Of a stretch of DNA of 64,000 bases, positions 1 through 6,293 are shown in pieces; position 1 is the stretch's first letter, and every line of letters starts with the position of its first letter. Below the pieces are notes generated by a model. The model saw only the letters and a program-made list of their open reading frames with translations, searched no databases and was not told the DNA's origin. Made by a program: the position numbers and the translations under genes. The DNA is taken from assembly GCA_964591175.1 (NCBI GenBank), contig CAZQAF010000008.1, positions 1-64,000 of the forward strand, read 5' to 3'. Source of the DNA: UBA11574 sp964591175. Its GTDB lineage: Bacteria > Desulfobacterota > Desulfobacteria > Desulfobacterales > UBA11574.

Positions 1-73
1 TCAGACACAGGAAAAAGCGTATGCTCGGTATGTATCTCGAACGTGGCATGTATTAACTGGCGTTATTGTATGT

Positions 74-124
74 AGCCGCGGGTGCTTTGAAGCCCTTCCG
101 ATGAAGAGGTAAACACCCGCGGCT
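74..124. repeat. 11-bp inverted repeat with nested inner stem
   Basis: Arms AGCCGCGGGTG (74-84) and CACCCGCGGCT (114-124) are perfect reverse complements around a 29-nt loop. The loop holds a second small stem, CTTC-CGAT-GAAG. There is no T-run on either side, so an intrinsic terminator is unlikely. The nested architecture resembles REP-like or mobile-element-derived palindromes. Positions 1-183 hold no supported gene. Confidence 0.55.
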
Positions 125-183
125 CCCGATCACACACGGATTAATCAGGCTACGGCATCACACCAATGGTGCTACTTTTACTA

Positions 184-594
184 CTATCTGGACCAGATCG
201 CGGTATAGGTTGATTGGCCGGGCACGCTGAAGCCCCCGCCGGGCGAACCGGTATTGGTCGCTTGTATTGGAACCCAGAGATGTTGGGGCTTCCCATCGGG
301 TGCTTGGGGTGCGATAGTGACGTAAGTGACTTCGTTTCCGTAAAAATCTGTTCCCGTTATCGTTTTGCCTTCGTTGCCGAGGGGAACGGCCTCGCTGTGA
401 TTGTAGGCGTTCAATAACCCATCCATTCCATGGACGTTCACGGTGCAAAGAAAGGCTGAAACTTTTTCAACCCGGCCTGCCGTAATCGAATCCATCTGAG
501 TTTCGTTTAAAGAGATTGGCCCCGCATAAGCAGCGGAAACCAGCAGGCCCACAATCATCACAGTTAACGTAATTTTAAGCGCCGTTTTCATCAT
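184..594 (-). CDS. small secreted protein with an LNETQMDSITAG motif
   Basis: A 136-residue exported protein of unknown function. I place the start at the first of two adjacent ATGs (592-594) because GGAGG lies 7 nt upstream. The longer in-frame extension to 699 has no ribosome site. Residues 1 to about 23 form a signal peptide (basic MMKTALK, hydrophobic stretch, AYA-G cleavage site). The mature part begins GPISLNETQMDSITAG; an L-x-x-x-Q-M/L-D-x-V/I-T-A-G motif recurs at the N-terminus of many small proteobacterial exported proteins. The remainder is Gly/Pro/Thr-rich and carries a single Cys (SAFLCTV). No partner gene is adjacent. Confidence is high for the gene and low for any function. Confidence 0.75.
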   Translation of the reverse strand: MMKTALKITLTVMIVGLLVSAAYAGPISLNETQMDSITAGRVEKVSAFLCTVNVHGMDGLLNAYNHSEAVPLGNEGKTITGTDFYGNEVTYVTIAPQAPDGKPQHLWVPIQATNTGSPGGGFSVPGQSTYTAIWSR

Positions 595-797
595 TTTAAT
601 GCCTCCTTGGTTAAAGTAAATAAATAGGAAGTTATGCAACTTAGCCAAGTTGCGCCCTTGCCTAATTTCGTAAGACATGCTATTTGATCGATCCATCACT
701 TTCGGGACTTGGAATGTTTCCGTAGAACGTCTCCATCTCCACTTTTTCCAACTGAAAACTTCCTATCAAACTTATAAACTTATATCCCCTAAAACTA

Positions 798-1448
798 TTA
801 AGATGATAATTCCTTGAGCGCGGCGATGGTATGTTCAGGTTCGGGTCGAATCGTGTAATCTGGATCCACCTCCGCGTATCTGACTACCCCCTCTCGATCT
901 ATGATGAACCGGGCCGGCATTGGTAGCGCCCAAGACTTATCTCCATTGTGTTTGGCCACATCAATCCCAAACTGAAGATAAACCGTTTTAAGATCTTCCG
1001 GCAAAGTAAATACAAGACCGTATCGTTTGGCGACTTGATTTCCAGGATCGCTAACCAAATCAAAGGTCAGGTTTTTCTGCTTGATCAACTCAAGGCTGAA
1101 CTCCGGCAGTTGCGGAGAGATGGCCAGAAGATTTGCCCCGAGAGACTGGATTTCACCAGCAACCTGTTGGAGAGCATCCAGCTCCAGATTGCAATAAGGT
1201 CACCATTTCCCTCGATAAAAGCATAAGACCAGAGGGCCGAAGAAAAGTAGCTCTTTTAACCGAACCATTTTTTCATCGGCGTTTTTCAATTCAAAATCCG
1301 GCGCTGTGTCACCGATCTTTAAGACACCTTCCATAATCCCAGAATCCCTGAGATCTTGGGTCGAACCGTGCATGATTTCCACGACTTCTTTGGGCGCCTT
1401 TGCTTCGAAACCGGTTTTTAACTGATTTAGTTTTTCCTGTAATCCCAT
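798..1448 (-). CDS. selenocysteine-containing peroxiredoxin-like (AhpC/TSA, thioredoxin-fold) protein, Sec83
   Basis: A 216-residue redoxin read through an in-frame TGA at 1200-1202. Both halves are in one frame (114 nt apart, 38 codons) and together give one complete AhpC/TSA-type domain: KIGDTAPDFEL at residues 44-54, strand and active site FYRGKW-U83-PYC, then NLELDAL and the C-terminal thioredoxin-fold half. Family members carry Cys at this place (W-C-P-Y-C), so UGA replaces exactly the peroxidatic Cys and gives a U-x-x-C redox motif with Cys86. A SECIS-like hairpin follows at 1160-1191. The start is ATG 1446-1448 with GAGG 6 nt upstream. Expected role: reduction of peroxides or disulfides with thiol donors in the cytoplasm. 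The alternative, a nonsense pseudogene, is disfavoured because both halves are intact. Confidence 0.88.
1160..1191 (-). promoter_or_regulatory. bacterial SECIS-like hairpin downstream of the UGA codon
   Basis: Read on the minus strand, 8 nt after the UGA there is a lower stem CAAUCU/AGGUUG (6 pairs, one G-U), an asymmetric CCAAC bulge, an upper stem GGAGC/GCUCU (5 pairs, one G-U) and apical loop UGGAU. The loop GG lies about 20 nt past the UGA. This fits the known bacterial SECIS layout (hairpin inside the ORF, 16-37 nt downstream, G in the apical loop) recognised by SelB. Confidence 0.75.
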
Positions 1449-1791
1449 GACAAACCTCGATAAATAGTGTATAAATTTGAAAAGATTTCCTTTCTCTTGG
1501 TTATGTTTCGCACTCCAACCTCTTTCCTTCAATGTTTGCCGAATGAATGCTTCCCTAAACAAAAAAGGTCCGCTGCAGATTGGGCAACGGGCTTTTCTAC
1601 TTTTACATAAGCTTTAGCACATTTGTAGTTTCTGGAATTCCTAATATCAATATACAGGCTAATTTCATTCAAACTGACAAAGTTGTTCCATTTGCATGTT
1701 AAGGCTTTGCCTGTTTATTTGACTTTATAGGAAGAAATGACACTTTGTCTGCGAGTAAGTCACGTTTGTAATGTGATTAAGTCACAATAGG
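1449..1791. other. intergenic, AT-rich, no intact gene
   Basis: Between the peroxiredoxin start and the transposase remnant. It contains two copies of TAAGTCAC (near 1756 and 1778) flanking a short AT-rich spacer, possibly the edge of a decayed insertion sequence. No other coding signal was recognised. Confidence 0.4.
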
Positions 1792-1956
1792 GATGCTGCG
1801 ATTATTCGAAGGAAATCACGAGTTTTAAGCTATGCTAAACAAATAGGTAATATTTCAAAAACCTGTCGTTATTTTGGAATATCGAGACAAACCTATTACG
1901 ATTGGAAAAGGGCCTTAGATATGAGATCCATTTATTCTGATAATCACTTACGCTAG
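1792..1956 (+). pseudogene. N-terminal remnant of an IS481/IS3-like transposase
   Basis: An open frame from GAT 1792 to TAG 1954-1956 reads IRRKSRVLSYAKQIGN, then SKTCRYFGISRQTYYDWKR. That is the helix-turn-helix head of IS481/IS3-type transposases (I-G-N-x-S-K-x-C-R-Y-F-G-I-S-R-x-T-Y-Y-x-W). There is no start codon, and the frame ends about 20 residues after the HTH with no DDE catalytic domain following. It is therefore a truncated relic, too short to be functional. It lies in an AT-rich stretch next to other gene fragments, consistent with past transposition. Confidence 0.65.
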
Positions 1957-2000
1957 TCAGTCGACTCTAAAAATCTTTTTTACTTTTAATAATGTTTAAT

Positions 2001-2654
2001 CTACAGATTTACACACAAGCCTTTTAGCTGAATAAGATTCCTTGAGCAGAGAATTAGGTCTTGTCTCTCGAAGTTCTTGAGCAGGCGGCTTACAACCTCT
2101 CTTGCAGTACCGAGATCACAAGCTATTTGCTGGTGGGTCCTTTTCAACCTTTTGTTTTCTGATTTCTCGATGAGGTAGTCGATCAGCCGTTCATCCATTT
2201 TACCAAATGTGATCTCTGCAATAAGGGTTATAATAGATGTCATACTCTCATTGATACGGGTATGAACAAAAGTCCTCATCTCCTCATATATAGCAAACAT
2301 ATTTAGAAAGTGATGGGCAGGAATGAGAAGAACCTCGGTTTCAGACATGGTAGCCGCATTTGCAGGTAATTTTGTATTTGACAGAATACATGAAGCGTTC
2401 AAAACGCAAATATCTCCGGAACCTATTTCATACAGTGTTATCTCCCGACCGGAACCACTACACTTGTAAATTCTTTTTTCCCCGGCCAACATAAACACGA
2501 AATCCTGGCATCGTTCTCCCTCAAGTTTTACAAGCATGCTGCTCGGCAACATATTGTGCCGAGATAAAGACAGAATATCTTCGATTAAAGACTGAGCTGC
2601 GTTCCGAAAAAAAGGAAAAATCTTCAGAAACTGATCTTTTTTAATATGAACCAT
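2001..2654 (-). CDS. Crp/Fnr-family transcriptional regulator
   Basis: A 217-residue regulator with a cyclic-nucleotide-binding-like beta-barrel (residues about 10-130), a long dimerisation helix, and a C-terminal winged HTH of the Crp type: RTHQQIACDLGTAREVVSRL, where Q-Q-I-A-x-x-L-G-T-x-R-E-x-V-S-R-x-L is the typical recognition-helix signature. AAGGAG lies 5 nt before ATG 2652-2654. Cysteines are scattered (C49, C66, C84, C90) and do not form the four-Cys Fe-S pattern of Fnr, so oxygen sensing by a cluster is not evident. The ligand cannot be predicted. It stands alone, with long AT-rich intergenic DNA on both sides. Class assignment is firm; the regulon is unknown. Confidence 0.85.
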   Translation of the reverse strand: MVHIKKDQFLKIFPFFRNAAQSLIEDILSLSRHNMLPSSMLVKLEGERCQDFVFMLAGEKRIYKCSGSGREITLYEIGSGDICVLNASCILSNTKLPANAATMSETEVLLIPAHHFLNMFAIYEEMRTFVHTRINESMTSIITLIAEITFGKMDERLIDYLIEKSENKRLKRTHQQIACDLGTAREVVSRLLKNFERQDLILCSRNLIQLKGLCVNL

Positions 2655-2991
2655 TAAATCTCCTTATAAATACATCTTTAATAAGAAAGTCCCGATACTC
2701 TTCAACCCAATTTTGAGGATTGACTACATTCGATGATATTTTAACATTGTTATTCATTTGTTATCAGTGGTCTAATTTTTTTGGTGTAAAAAAACCTTTC
2801 CGGTCTTGTAACTAAAAATAAATATCAATTGTCCATAGCCTATAACCATCAATCAAAGGCAACTTTATCAGGATACCTGCGCTTGCAAAGCCGAAGCACG
2901 ACCCGCTACGATGCATGATTTACTCTTGATTGTAATATAGGGATGAAATGTAAAATCCGAATGATGATCGCGTAAAGATCATGTAAAGATT

Positions 2992-3037
2992 GGCCTTCTC
3001 TCAAGGTTGCAATCCAAACCAGCAATAGGAGAAGGCC
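2992..3037. repeat. 9-bp inverted repeat with inner stem
   Basis: GGCCTTCTC (2992-3000) and GAGAAGGCC (3029-3037) are perfect arms around a 28-nt loop containing GGTT...AACC. The right arm is followed by only TTT. Its size and nested form resemble the repeat at 74-124, but the sequences are unrelated. Confidence 0.45.
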
Positions 3038-3156
3038 TTTGGGTCAGCTGATACCGAGTGTAGGTCTATGAATACAGTCAGCTAATCAACCCAATGGATT
3101 TGAGGGACGGTAATACAATTATCTTTTCGTTGGAGAACTCCGTATGAGATGTTTGT

Positions 3157-3300
3157 TCCGAACGTGCACAAATCGTTTGAAATAGCCTATAGATATTTGC
3201 CATAAGATGAAAATATCATCCACATCAAAAACCTTGGATATGTCTGACAGATCCTATCTTGGCCTTAATTCGAGCATCATCGCCTTTATGGCAAACTCTC
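3157..3300 (-). pseudogene. decayed coding relic related to the fragment at 5954-6178
   Basis: On the minus strand the frame reads EFAIKAMMLELRPR, then a TAG, then DLSDISKVFDVDDIFI. The last part matches SDLSKVLERNDIFI in the minus-strand frame near 6058-6110. DNA similarity over about 55 bp (3206-3260 against 6057-6111) is visible by eye, including a 14-bp identical block. Both are probably decayed copies of one gene. The family is not recognised; a nucleotidyltransferase-type (AbiEii-like) C-terminus is only a guess. Confidence 0.35.
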
Positions 3301-3334
3301 TTAACTAATAAAAATTGATAACATATTTAATTTC

Positions 3335-3363
3335 TTGACATAAATACACTGCAAAAGTAAGCT
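3335..3363 (+). promoter_or_regulatory. putative sigma-70 promoter of the HU/IHF gene
   Basis: TTGACA (3335-3340), a 17-nt spacer and a weak -10 TAAGCT (3358-3363) lie about 50 bp before the start of the DNA-binding protein gene. The -35 is consensus; the -10 matches at three of six positions. Confidence 0.4.
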
Positions 3364-3413
3364 AATCAAATATACATTATTTGAAATTATCTCATCCAAG
3401 GAGCCTCTCACCC

Positions 3414-3695
3414 ATGACACTCACTAAAGCTCAGATCGTTGAATCAGCCCAGAATCAGACCGGTTTCCCCAGAAATAAATCATTAAAAATCGTAGAAACA
3501 CTTCTTGAAATCATCAAAAACACACTGGTCTCAGGTGAGGATGTATTGGTATCCGGGTTTGGAAAGTTCTGTGTAAATGAAAAGAAGGAACGTAAAGGCA
3601 GGAATCCGGCTACTGGTGAGGCTATGATGCTGGCTTCGAGGAAAGTGGTTACGTTTAAGTGTTCTGTGAAATTGAGAGACAGGATTAATGGGTAA
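3414..3695 (+). CDS. HU/IHF-family DNA-bending protein
   Basis: A 93-residue histone-like protein. The fold signatures run in order: TKAQIVESAQNQTGF (helices 1-2), LEIIKNTL, SGEDVLVSGFGKF (beta-hairpin entry), then the arm RKGRNPATGEAM with the conserved R-N-P-x-T-G-E, and a basic C-terminus. The arm and F-G-K-F are closer to IHF-alpha-like than to HU, but subunit assignment is not secure. ATG 3414 follows AAGGAG at 10 nt. It binds and bends DNA as a dimer and would support sigma-54 promoters and recombination. No partner subunit is adjacent, and a methyltransferase follows 33 nt later on the same strand. Confidence 0.88.
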   Translation: MTLTKAQIVESAQNQTGFPRNKSLKIVETLLEIIKNTLVSGEDVLVSGFGKFCVNEKKERKGRNPATGEAMMLASRKVVTFKCSVKLRDRING

Positions 3696-3728
3696 AATAA
3701 CCTTAAATTTTTGTTTCTAACTGAAAAA

Positions 3729-4358
3729 ATGAGTAACGATCCATATAAAAAAATAGCAAAAAAATATGATCGATATGTTGAGCCCTCCATCGCTGCTCTA
3801 AGACAGATAGGGATGAAAATGTATAAACCAAAAGAAGGGATGCATGTGCTGGATGTAGGTTGTGGGACCGGCACCAACTTAATGCTTTATCATGAAGCTG
3901 GCTGCAAAGCATTTGGAATAGATCTATCTCCAGCCATGGTAGAGATGGCCCAAGAGAAGCTCGGAAATTTTGCAGAAATTCGATTAGGTGACGCATCAAA
4001 AATGCCGTATTCAGATAATTCCTTTGATTTGGTTACAGGTTTTTTCATCTTACACGAGATGCCAAGTCAAATTCATCCGACAGTAATTAGAGAAATGGCA
4101 CGTGTTTTGAAACACGATGGTCGGATTTTACTCATCGACTATCACCTTGGGCCGATTCGTTTTCCAAAGGGATGGATGTATAAGATCATCATTCTTTTCT
4201 TCGAAATCATGGCTGGCCGTGAGCATTTTATGAATTATCGTGATTTTTTATCAAGAAATTGCTTACAGGATCTTATATTCAAAAAAAATCTTAGGGTTTC
4301 CAAAGAGAAGATTGTAGGTGGAGGGAATGTAGCTTTATTTTTATTAAAATCAGATTGA
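3729..4358 (+). CDS. class I SAM-dependent methyltransferase (UbiE/Methyltransf_11 type)
   Basis: A 209-residue cytoplasmic methyltransferase. SAM-binding motif I is HVLDVGCGTGTNL (about residues 40-52), motif II is FGIDLSPAMVEMA with the ribose-binding Asp, and the motif near YSDNSFDLVTGFFILHEM corresponds to motifs III-IV. The C-terminal half (FPKGWMYKIIILFFEIMAGREHFMNYRDF) is hydrophobic and may bind a membrane-derived or quinone-like substrate. The start ATG 3729 has no clear Shine-Dalgarno. The substrate is unknown; family members methylate quinones, lipids or small metabolites. It lies downstream of the HU/IHF gene and may be co-transcribed. Confidence 0.8.
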   Translation: MSNDPYKKIAKKYDRYVEPSIAALRQIGMKMYKPKEGMHVLDVGCGTGTNLMLYHEAGCKAFGIDLSPAMVEMAQEKLGNFAEIRLGDASKMPYSDNSFDLVTGFFILHEMPSQIHPTVIREMARVLKHDGRILLIDYHLGPIRFPKGWMYKIIILFFEIMAGREHFMNYRDFLSRNCLQDLIFKKNLRVSKEKIVGGGNVALFLLKSD

Positions 4359-4392
4359 ACATACAGGTTAATAAAAAGGGTCAAATAATATT

Positions 4393-4418
4393 GCCCCTCC
4401 CCATTCCCAGAGAGGGGC
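4393..4418 (-). terminator. hairpin after the 4427-4717 gene
   Basis: GCCCCTC (4393-4399) pairs perfectly with GAGGGGC (4412-4418). On the minus strand it begins 8 nt past the stop codon of the small gene and is followed by an A/T-rich run. There is no clean U-tract, so efficiency is uncertain. Confidence 0.4.
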
Positions 4419-4426
4419 ATCTCCAT

Positions 4427-4717
4427 TTACCACTCATTATCATTTTTGATAACCTTCCCATCTGACATCGTCCAGGCAAGTTCAGCGTAATGAGCAATTT
4501 TTTCAATATCATGAGCTTTTTGTTTCCCGTTCCAGATGCGCAAGCTGTAACGTAAAATATTCCAAACACAAATAAGAGGATTCCGGGTAATGGATATGAG
4601 GTCAAAACTACCTAACTCATCCGAATTTTTAACCCCGTATTTTTCAAAAGTTCGATCCCGGATATATGCTTCCATATGCTCAGCAAACTTTTTCCAGTTC
4701 TCAACTCTATCTTCCAT
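4427..4717 (-). CDS. conserved-looking hypothetical protein, 96 aa
   Basis: Function not recognised. AAGGAGGT lies 9 nt before ATG 4715-4717, a strong ribosome site that makes this a likely real gene. It is acidic and rich in aromatics and helix formers (ENWKKFAEHMEAYIRD, NILRYSLRIWNGKQKAHD, KIAHYAELAWTMSDG). There is no signal peptide or membrane helix, and a single Cys. The surrounding sigma factor and methyltransferase suggest an accessory region. A hairpin follows the stop codon. Confidence 0.6.
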   Translation of the reverse strand: MEDRVENWKKFAEHMEAYIRDRTFEKYGVKNSDELGSFDLISITRNPLICVWNILRYSLRIWNGKQKAHDIEKIAHYAELAWTMSDGKVIKNDNEW

Positions 4718-4815
4718 ATTAAACTTACCTCCTTGATATCATTTCTGTTTTTCATTAATGATACGGGTTTCTCACTTCCCTCTCAATTAACGTATTTCAT
4801 ACTGACGGTTAACAA

Positions 4816-5067
4816 ATGATTGTAGTCGCCGGATATAGCTTCTTTGAGATATTCATCGATATGTTCCTTATCGGCACCGGCACGTTTATTGCTATCTTAA
4901 TATTTCTTATGATCGCAAATGCATTTCCATTGGAAAATTTAAAAAAGTTCACCGTCAAGCAAGAATGGGAAGAAATCCACAAACAGGTGAATCAATTGAA
5001 TTCCTGCAAAAACAGTTGCGAAATTTATCGCAGCAAAACCATTAAAAGCAGAAATTCAAAATCCTGA
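4816..5067 (+). CDS. small single-pass membrane protein, 83 aa
   Basis: Not recognised. Residues 3-38 are strongly hydrophobic (FIDMFLIGTGTFIAILIFLM), followed by a short charged cytoplasmic-like tail (LENLKKFTVKQEWEEIHKQV). No good Shine-Dalgarno precedes ATG 4816. The last 20 residues look unnatural (NSCKNSCEIYRSKTIKSR). A +1 shift near 4995 would instead give a coiled-coil-like IEFLQKQLRNLSQQN, so the tail may be frameshifted. It lies upstream of the leader hairpin and sigma-factor gene on the same strand. Confidence 0.45.
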   Translation: MIVVAGYSFFEIFIDMFLIGTGTFIAILIFLMIANAFPLENLKKFTVKQEWEEIHKQVNQLNSCKNSCEIYRSKTIKSRNSKS

Positions 5068-5101
5068 TCCTGAACAAGAAAATCAGGAATAAATAGGGGG
5101 C

Positions 5102-5135
5102 GCGTTATTCATACAGGAGGGGATATGAATAACGC
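5102..5135 (+). promoter_or_regulatory. 12-bp hairpin with ribosome site in its loop
   Basis: GCGTTATTCATA (5102-5113) and TATGAATAACGC (5124-5135) are perfect arms around the 10-nt loop CAGGAGGGGA. The loop displays an AGGAGG Shine-Dalgarno, and the ATG of a 13-codon ORF (5125) is buried in the 3' arm. It looks like a translational control element for the leader peptide and the coupled sigma gene. Confidence 0.6.
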
Positions 5136-5166
5136 CTTACCTTTCTTTTTGGAGAATAACTTATGA
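5125..5166 (+). CDS. 13-codon leader peptide coupled to the sigma factor
   Basis: The ORF encodes MNNALPFFLENNL. Its stop TGA (5164-5166) overlaps the ATG of the sigma gene (5163-5165) as ATGA. AGGAGG sits 4 nt upstream of its start inside the hairpin loop. Such an overlap commonly allows translational coupling. The peptide has no evident function of its own. The alternative is a chance reading frame. Confidence 0.45.
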   Translation: MNNALPFFLENNL

Positions 5167-5852
5167 ATGAAAGACGTAATTTGCCAAGGAGGGAATTCGT
5201 CGAACAATATTTCCCCTATATCCGAAATATGATAATTAGGATGGGGAGATCTCTCCCACCAGATATGGAATTTAATGATCTCTTAAATTCTGCTGTGATT
5301 GGATTAATAACATCAATAGATAGATACGATCCGGAAAAAAATGATAGTTTTATATCGTTTGCCCACAGTAGAATTAGAGGATCAATATTAGATACTTTTA
5401 GAAAACATGATAAATTAACTCGGACATCTAGAGATTTAGTTAAAAGATATGAGAAAGCCAAGTTACATTTAGCAAATAATAATGAAACTGAACCTGATTT
5501 TGGTGATGTTGTCGAATATTTGAAACTTAAAACGGAACAAATAAGATCTTTAGCAGTTTTATTAACTCCTGATGAATCCTTAAGAAGACAAGTAGAAGAA
5601 TTAGTTAATTCTCCAGAAACAATATTAGAAAAAATAAATACAAAAGATATTATTAAAATCAGATTGCCAGACGCAATTAATCATTTGAACGAAAAAGAAC
5701 AGAAAGTTATCACTTCTTACTTTTACAACAAAGTAACACTAAAGGAAATAAGTGAAGAATTAAATTTAACAGAGAGTAGAATTTCTCAAATTAAAAAAGC
5801 TGCCGTTAATAAGTTGAAGACTAAGTTAAAAGTAATCGAGAACGAGATCTAA
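5163..5852 (+). CDS. FliA/WhiG-like RNA polymerase sigma factor (sigma-28 family)
   Basis: A 229-residue sigma-70-family factor with regions 2, 3 and 4. Region 2 is FNDLLNSAVIGLITSIDRYD...FISFAHSRIRGSILDTFRK, the RIRGxxLD signature of the FliA/SigB group. Region 3 is LTRTSRDLVKRYEKAKLHL. Region 4 is LNEKEQKVITSYFYNKVTLKEIS...LTESRISQIKKAAVNKLK. It has GGAG 8 nt before ATG 5163 and also overlaps the leader ORF. Codon use is strikingly AT-rich compared with the metabolic genes to the right, which suggests horizontal transfer. No anti-sigma factor or flagellar gene is nearby, so the target promoters are unknown. Confidence 0.85.
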   Translation: MNERRNLPRREFVEQYFPYIRNMIIRMGRSLPPDMEFNDLLNSAVIGLITSIDRYDPEKNDSFISFAHSRIRGSILDTFRKHDKLTRTSRDLVKRYEKAKLHLANNNETEPDFGDVVEYLKLKTEQIRSLAVLLTPDESLRRQVEELVNSPETILEKINTKDIIKIRLPDAINHLNEKEQKVITSYFYNKVTLKEISEELNLTESRISQIKKAAVNKLKTKLKVIENEI

Positions 5853-5862
5853 AGGGGAACGT

Positions 5863-6000
5863 ATGAAAACAATCTATATTGATACTGAAACAGGAGGACC
5901 AGATTCTATAAATTGTTGTTTACTTCAAATAACATGGCCATATTTAGCAATAATTATCCTTGAATGCCAGCAAAAATTGAACTGTCCAGATGTGTATTGA
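5863..6000 (+). pseudogene. truncated start of a DEDD exonuclease-like gene
   Basis: Eleven nt after the sigma gene, with AGGGG upstream, a 45-codon frame begins MKTIYIDTETGGPDSINC and then LLQITW. I-Y-I-D-T-E-T-G-G is the ExoI motif (catalytic D and E) of DnaQ-type 3'-5' exonucleases, and the LLQI follow-up also fits that fold. After about 30 residues the reading becomes nondescript and stops, with no ExoII or ExoIII motif. This looks like the 5' end of a nuclease gene cut by a deletion. Confidence 0.5.
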
Positions 6001-6178
6001 CCAGTTTATCTAAACCCGCCCAAGGAATGCTTTTAAGACCTGAGATAGCAATCTTTCTGATGAAAATATCATTCCTCTCTAAAACCTTTGATAAGTCTGA
6101 CTGACCCGAGCTTGCTTCTGTCTCTAAAATAATCTCCGCTTGATATTTACAGTTCGTGTTTTCATATCGCAGGCTCAA
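5954..6178 (-). pseudogene. coding relic, C-terminal-like fragment
   Basis: A 74-codon frame ending SGLKSIPWAGLDKLVNTHLD. It overlaps the end of the exonuclease fragment and has no clear ribosome site. SDLSKVLERNDIFI resembles the decayed frame at 3157-3300, which is the only support for it being a former gene. Family not recognised. Confidence 0.3.
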
Positions 6179-6191
6179 AACTGCCTGCTTT

Positions 6192-6235
6192 TTTGGGGTA
6201 TGATCACAACTATTGAACGTTTTATTTACCCCAAA
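6192..6235. repeat. 9-bp inverted repeat downstream of the efflux operon
   Basis: TTTGGGGTA (6192-6200) and TACCCCAAA (6227-6235) are perfect arms around a 26-nt loop, about 60 nt past the stop of the outer-membrane factor gene (minus strand). Minus-strand sequence after the stem is T-poor at first, so it may be a weak terminator or an operator. Confidence 0.35.
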
Positions 6236-6293
6236 GATATTGCGCCAAAACGATATTTAAAAAAAAAGAAACCGGTTCAGGAAATTTTACGGA

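Larger units (their letters stand above)
2655..3334. other. long intergenic region with relics
   Basis: About 680 bp of low-GC DNA without an intact gene. It holds a 9-bp inverted repeat (2992-3037) and a minus-strand coding relic (about 3157-3300). Nothing else was recognised. Confidence 0.5.

Noticed and set aside
798..1562. Interpretation as two separate genes or a nonsense pseudogene
   Set aside because: Both halves are intact, in one frame, and the TGA replaces exactly the active-site Cys with a SECIS-like hairpin after it.
3384..3695. Longer start for the HU/IHF gene from the upstream in-frame codons
   Set aside because: The upstream extension lacks a ribosome site and the family begins at M-T-x-T-K-A.
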